The notes under the pieces are model-generated. The model was not told the DNA's origin, searched no databases, and was given only the letters and a program-made list of their open reading frames with translations. Positions 5,549 through 9,045 of a stretch of 9,045 bases of DNA are shown here, in pieces (within the stretch, counting starts at the first letter, position 1; every line of letters starts with the position of its first letter). Origin of the DNA: Candidatus Omnitrophota bacterium. Lineage in GTDB: Bacteria; Omnitrophota; Gorgyraeia; Gygaellales; JAHJCI01. The position numbers and the translations under genes were made by a program. Where the stretch lies: contig JAHJCI010000120.1 in NCBI GenBank assembly GCA_018813085.1, positions 1 to 9,045 on the forward strand, given 5' to 3'.

Positions 5549-6334
5549 ATGAATATACTCTTCATAGGTGATATCGTAGGCAAGCCGGGTAGGGAAACAG
5601 TCAAGGCCTTATTGCCTAAACTGAAGAAGGAGTTCGCGCTGGATTTTGTTATTGCTAATATTGAAAACGCTGCCGGCGGTTCAGGAGTAACGGCCAATGT
5701 TGCCGAGGAACTCTTTAGTTATCAGATAGACGCTTGTACTTCCGGAGACCATATCTTCAGGAAGAAAGACGTGCTTTCTGTAATTGATGAACCAAAGATC
5801 CTCAGGCCGGCAAATTTTCCTTTGATGGCTCCGGGCAGGGGGAGTGCCGCCTTTAAGACTAAATCCGGCATTGAGGTCGTGGTAATCAATATTCTAGGAA
5901 GGGTTTTTATGGAATCCAGGGAGTGCCCTTTTCGCGTAGTTAAGGAAGAAATCGATAAGCATCAGGGTAAAATAGTTATTGTTGATTTTCACGCCGAGGC
6001 AAGTTCAGAGAAAGTGGCAATGGGCTGGTATTTAGACGGTCTGGTGAGCGCGGTTTTAGGCACGCATACTCATATTCAGACTGCAGATGAAAAGATTCTG
6101 CCCAAGGGTAGCGCTTATATTACCGATGCGGGCATGACCGGGCCTCAATATTCTGTTATCGGGCGCAAGATTGAGGATGTGCTGGCCAGGTTTATTACGC
6201 AGGTTGAACACCGTTTTGAGGTAGCCAATGAAGATTTGCAATTGCAGGGCGTACTTTTAGATATTGATCAGGAAACGGGAAAGGCAAAATCAATTACAAG
6301 GATACAGAGGAAGCTCGATGACGATAAATCTTAA
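5549..6334 (+). CDS. ymdB: YmdB-family metallophosphoesterase (TIGR00282-type)
   Basis: A 261-residue cytoplasmic phosphodiesterase. In Bacillus the family hydrolyses cyclic nucleotides such as cAMP and influences biofilm and motility choices. The metal site is visible: D8 in FIGDIVG, E39-N40 in IENAAGG, H148 in DFHAEA, and H173 and H175 in GTHTHIQTAD. PKGSAYITDAGMTGP is also characteristic. The position usually Asn67 in GNH is Asp here (SGDH, D67), while the adjacent H68 is kept. Length equals the Bacillus protein within a few residues. The ATG at 5549 gives the canonical N-terminus MNILFIGD, yet only the AT-rich tandem 8-mers precede it and no Shine-Dalgarno is seen, so initiation may depend on low structure or on coupling to rny. 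The 3' end overlaps the next gene by 17 nt. Confidence 0.93.
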   Translation: MNILFIGDIVGKPGRETVKALLPKLKKEFALDFVIANIENAAGGSGVTANVAEELFSYQIDACTSGDHIFRKKDVLSVIDEPKILRPANFPLMAPGRGSAAFKTKSGIEVVVINILGRVFMESRECPFRVVKEEIDKHQGKIVIVDFHAEASSEKVAMGWYLDGLVSAVLGTHTHIQTADEKILPKGSAYITDAGMTGPQYSVIGRKIEDVLARFITQVEHRFEVANEDLQLQGVLLDIDQETGKAKSITRIQRKLDDDKS

Positions 6335-8150
6335 CCGCTCAAGGCGTCTTTGGATATACGGCTGCCGCCTTATAACGAATGGGCTTAGATATGCGGTATT
6401 TCTGGCGCTTTTTACCTGCCTGGCGCCTTCTCTCCTTGCCCAGGAAAACGGCATTGATTTTAATCTTGATATAACCAGTAAAACAAAGGCAACTCCGAGC
6501 CTTTTAGAGAAACCCGGCATAGACTTAAGCGGCCGCGGTTTTCAAAATGACCCGACTTGGCCGCATAATTTGTCTGCTTACGATGCCTTAAACCAGCTCG
6601 ACCAATATTTGGATTTGCAGGGGGGAATTTTCCGCCTGCAATTTGACCTTTGGGAATTTGTGCAGTTGGCAAAGAATAAGCAGATGCAGTCCAGATTTCT
6701 GGAAAATTATTCCCTGGTAATTAAAAATATAAATGCTTCAGGCGGGATAACTCTTCTTAATCTCTATGGTATGCCTCCCGGATTAGGCAAGGTTTTGGAT
6801 AAAAAGAGCTCACCCTGGGACATCAAGGCATTTAAGGAGCTGCTTAAGGATATAATACGTTATTTCAGCTGCGAGAAGGGCTACAATATCTGGTATGAGG
6901 TTTGGAACGCGCCGGATTTGGATGATTTCTTTATCGGGCAAAAGCAGGAATATTTTAATATTTATCAAGCTATAGCTGAGAGTGTAAAGGAATTAGAGCG
7001 GGAAACAAACCGCAATATTCCCATCGGCGGCCCCGGAGTAACCTGGTGGTTTCAGAATATAGAAGGCAATTCCGTTCTCTACCCGCAGAGAAGCCTTATT
7101 TACGAACTGATCCGTTTTTGTGCTCAGCGGCGGCTGCCGCTTGATTTTATTAGTTGGCATGCCTATACAGGCGACCCCGTTACAGAGAGCGGCACTATTT
7201 GTTATAAGAAGACAGTTCCTGACCTTATCCGCGAATGGATTTCTTATTTCGGGCTGGATGCTACTACGCCTTTGGTAATCAGCGAATGGAATTACGATGC
7301 AGGGGCTAACTTCGAACCCAAGCGCGGCTGGGAGTCTTTTGTTACGGCCAGCTTCATCCCCAGCCGGATAAGAAATATGCTCAAGTCCGGCATTGACTAT
7401 CAGGTTTACTTTTGCCTGGAAGATTTTAAGAATAACAAAGAAGGAGTAAATCAAAATGTAGGTTTATTCTGGTTTGAGCCGGAGTATGTTAAGTATACAG
7501 GCGGCCCAAAGGCAACCTTTAATGTAATCAGGATGCTTAACATGCTGGGGAATGAAATGTTTCTTACTTCCAGGCTGGATGATGAGTTCATAGGAATAAT
7601 CGCTACTAAAACCAAGACAGGGATAGCCCTGTTGCTTTTTAATTATATTGACCCCGAAATTGCCAGAAATTACCTTTCCCGGCAGCTATCTTCTTTGCAC
7701 CCTAAATTGGCGCGAACCCTGGCAAAGTTAATGAATTCGAATAAATGGGAAGAGATTTTAACTAAAGAGATTGACCTAAAGACTCTGCACTTAAATAAAA
7801 GACTGAAGGCAAAGATTCAGCTGGCGCTTAATTTGCACGAAACAGCAAGAGTATCGGCTAATAAAAGCGAAGACATACACCTTAATTTGATTAACCTGCG
7901 GGGAGAATATAGCTATAGAAAATATATTGTAGACCAGGCCTGCCGTTTAGATTGCGCGTTCATCCCGCGGGAAGAAAAACAGATAAAGATAGCTAAAGAT
8001 TACAAAGAAACCTTAAAACTCGATCCTTATTCCGTGGTTCTCTTAATAATGGATGAAAATAATACTCCCCATCAGGCTCCTGCAGAGGCCGAAGGTACAG
8101 ATTCTTCACAGCTTGAAAAACCGGCTGAGCCTCTAGAGCCGGGAGAGTAA
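6318..8150 (+). CDS. Exported GH39-like protein, acid/base Glu replaced by Ala
   Basis: A 610-residue protein. A basic N-terminus (RSRR) and hydrophobic stretch at about 25-40 ending SLLA-QE look like a signal peptide cut near 41/42. The body resembles GH39 and clan GH-A TIM barrels: IWYEVWNAPDLDDFF at about 191-205, then IGGPG, FISWHAYTGDP, and the nucleophile strand ISEWNYDAG with E323. The acid/base site, normally WNEP, is W196-N-A198-P; GCG codes Ala where one base change would restore Glu. The protein may be an inactive glycan binder, or another residue may take the role. A beta-type region from about 430 holds a helical, charged insertion; the last 25 residues are Pro/Glu rich. The start at 6318 follows GAGGA (6307-6311) at 6 nt and lies inside ymdB; an upstream TTG at 6264 lacks such a site. 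Confidence 0.75.
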   Translation: MTINLNRSRRLWIYGCRLITNGLRYAVFLALFTCLAPSLLAQENGIDFNLDITSKTKATPSLLEKPGIDLSGRGFQNDPTWPHNLSAYDALNQLDQYLDLQGGIFRLQFDLWEFVQLAKNKQMQSRFLENYSLVIKNINASGGITLLNLYGMPPGLGKVLDKKSSPWDIKAFKELLKDIIRYFSCEKGYNIWYEVWNAPDLDDFFIGQKQEYFNIYQAIAESVKELERETNRNIPIGGPGVTWWFQNIEGNSVLYPQRSLIYELIRFCAQRRLPLDFISWHAYTGDPVTESGTICYKKTVPDLIREWISYFGLDATTPLVISEWNYDAGANFEPKRGWESFVTASFIPSRIRNMLKSGIDYQVYFCLEDFKNNKEGVNQNVGLFWFEPEYVKYTGGPKATFNVIRMLNMLGNEMFLTSRLDDEFIGIIATKTKTGIALLLFNYIDPEIARNYLSRQLSSLHPKLARTLAKLMNSNKWEEILTKEIDLKTLHLNKRLKAKIQLALNLHETARVSANKSEDIHLNLINLRGEYSYRKYIVDQACRLDCAFIPREEKQIKIAKDYKETLKLDPYSVVLLIMDENNTPHQAPAEAEGTDSSQLEKPAEPLEPGE

Positions 8151-8169
8151 ATAGAAAGGAGCAGGTTAA

Positions 8170-8523
8170 ATGATATGGCAGGGCATGGATAAACGTCATT
8201 TTCCCCGCGCAAATTATCCTTGCAAGGTTGTTGTCTTAAGGACGGACCTTAAGGAAACTTTTTCAACGCACACGGAAAATATCGGGACAGGCGGAATTTG
8301 TGTGATGCTACCGAAGGAATTACCCAAATTATGCGCCGTGGAGATTCTGCTTTATTTAAAAGACGGAGGTAGCCCTTTAGAATGTAACGGAAGGATAGTT
8401 TGGATGATAAAGTCAGACGGCACATTTGATGCCGGCATCGAGTTCATTGATATAAATGATGTCGATCGCTGGAGGGTAGAAGCTCTTGTCAAAGAGCACA
8501 TGGAATCCAACGGCTGGAAATAG
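8170..8523 (+). CDS. Single-domain PilZ protein (probable c-di-GMP receptor)
   Basis: A 117-residue soluble protein consisting almost entirely of a PilZ domain. The arginine motif RxxxR is R9-H-F-P-R13 in DKRHFPRANYP. The second motif, usually (D/N)xSxxG, reads N-I-G-T-G-G, with Gly where Ser is usual. GRIVW and the AGIEF strand near the end are also typical. Binding of cyclic di-GMP is expected from the family; the Ser-to-Gly change may weaken it. The ATG at 8170 has GAAAGGAG (8154-8161) 8 nt upstream; Met6 at 8185 is the alternative. It follows the GH39-like gene by 19 nt, so the two are probably one unit, hinting at c-di-GMP control of an exopolysaccharide or surface process. That link is inference. 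Confidence 0.85.
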   Translation: MIWQGMDKRHFPRANYPCKVVVLRTDLKETFSTHTENIGTGGICVMLPKELPKLCAVEILLYLKDGGSPLECNGRIVWMIKSDGTFDAGIEFIDINDVDRWRVEALVKEHMESNGWK

Positions 8524-8620
8524 GTTACAATATTTATAAAGTTTCTTTATAGCCATGCTTTTAGGCTTGTTAAGTTTAAGCAAACTTCTTGAGAACCGGT
8601 AAGTCAGGCAGCGATAACAG
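8524..8620. other. Short intergenic gap with two small hairpins
   Basis: ATAAAG-TTT-CTTTAT (8536-8550) and AAGTTT-AAGC-AAACTT (8572-8587) are 6-bp hairpins. Neither is GC-rich nor followed by a T-run, so termination between pilZ and xseA is not supported. Confidence 0.3.
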
Positions 8621-9045
8621 ATGAGTTCGGTAAAACCACAGAATAAAAATCCCCAGTTGCATCTTTATACGGTAAGCGAACTGACTCAGGATATAAAGCT
8701 GATCCTGGAAAATACCATACCCCTGGTCTGGGTTGAGGGAGAAATCTCTAATTTTACCCATCATTTATCCGGGCACATGTATTTTTCCCTCAAAGACGAA
8801 AACGCCGTAATTAGCGCCTGTTTGTTCAAGAATGTAAATCAAGGCATAAAATTTAAACTTGCTGCCGGCATGAGGGTTATTTGCCTGGGCCGCATTACCG
8901 TTTATGGCAAGCGCGGGCAGTATCAGATTGTCATAGAAAAGATCGAACCTAAAGGAATCGGCTCGCTGCAGCTTGCCTTCCAACAGCTCAAAGAGAAATT
9001 ATTCAAAGAGGGCTTATTCGACGAGAAAAAGAAAAAGCCTATTCC
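8621..9045 (+). CDS. xseA: Exodeoxyribonuclease VII large subunit, 5' part (runs off window)
   Basis: The first 141 codons are present without a stop; the gene continues beyond base 9045. Exonuclease VII (XseA with several XseB) degrades single-stranded DNA in the cytoplasm. The visible part is the N-terminal OB-fold: LYTVSELTQDIKLILE, then VWVEGEISNF and SGHMYFSLKDE, followed by GMRVICLGRITVYGKRGQYQI and KGIGSLQLAFQQLKEKL, all close to the usual XseA wording. The catalytic C-terminal portion is not in the window. About 10 residues precede the conserved LYTVSEL, so the ATG at 8621 fits, though no strong Shine-Dalgarno precedes it (AGGCAGCG at 8607-8614 is the nearest purine run). It lies 97 nt after pilZ on the same strand. 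Confidence 0.93.
   Translation, partial: MSSVKPQNKNPQLHLYTVSELTQDIKLILENTIPLVWVEGEISNFTHHLSGHMYFSLKDENAVISACLFKNVNQGIKFKLAAGMRVICLGRITVYGKRGQYQIVIEKIEPKGIGSLQLAFQQLKEKLFKEGLFDEKKKKPI

Noticed and set aside
6993..7454. 153-codon minus-strand frame within the GH39-like gene
   Set aside because: Antisense shadow of a well-supported coding frame; no family resemblance or ribosome-binding site.

Overview
The window is a bacterial chromosomal stretch. All confident genes lie on the + strand, and most start after a purine-rich Shine-Dalgarno. The gene set is a bacterial V/A-type ATPase proteolipid, a MetV-type methylene-THF reductase subunit, RNase Y followed by YmdB, a 6S RNA, and an exported GH39-like protein with a PilZ gene. 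This points to an uncultured Gram-negative-type lineage, most plausibly Omnitrophota or a relative in the PVC neighbourhood. That assignment is inference from gene content and style, since no 16S or other marker is present.

Layout. 1-141 is an intergenic tract dense in dyads. 142-588 encodes the membrane-ring subunit K of a V-type ATPase, probably the last gene of its operon. 598-808 holds a promoter and a well-formed 6S RNA. 892-2220 is rarA/mgsA, an AAA+ replication-repair ATPase with no visible Shine-Dalgarno. 2221-2480 has no credible protein gene but folds into a long rod-like RNA (2224-2409, about 45 pairs). It also has a competing or pseudoknotting partner strand at 2439-2454. This is the best candidate for something undescribed. 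A separate promoter (2481-2509) then drives a two-gene one-carbon unit with an ATGA overlap: a metV-like gene and 5-formyl-THF cyclo-ligase.

3739-3917 carries a strong 12-bp hairpin and a consensus-like promoter for rny. From 3918 on comes a probable transcription unit: rny (RNase Y), ymdB, a secreted GH39-like protein overlapping ymdB by 17 nt, a single-domain PilZ protein, and the 5' part of xseA, which runs off the window. rny-ymdB adjacency is a known arrangement. The GH39-like and pilZ genes look like lineage-specific insertions before xseA.

Functionally the window joins housekeeping RNA and DNA processing (6S RNA, RNase Y, RarA, exonuclease VII) with energy coupling (V-ATPase with a sodium-type site) and C1 metabolism. 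Points to check are the loss of the acid/base Glu in the GH39-like protein (WNAP in place of WNEP), an Asn-to-Asp change in the YmdB metal site, and the structured RNA after rarA.
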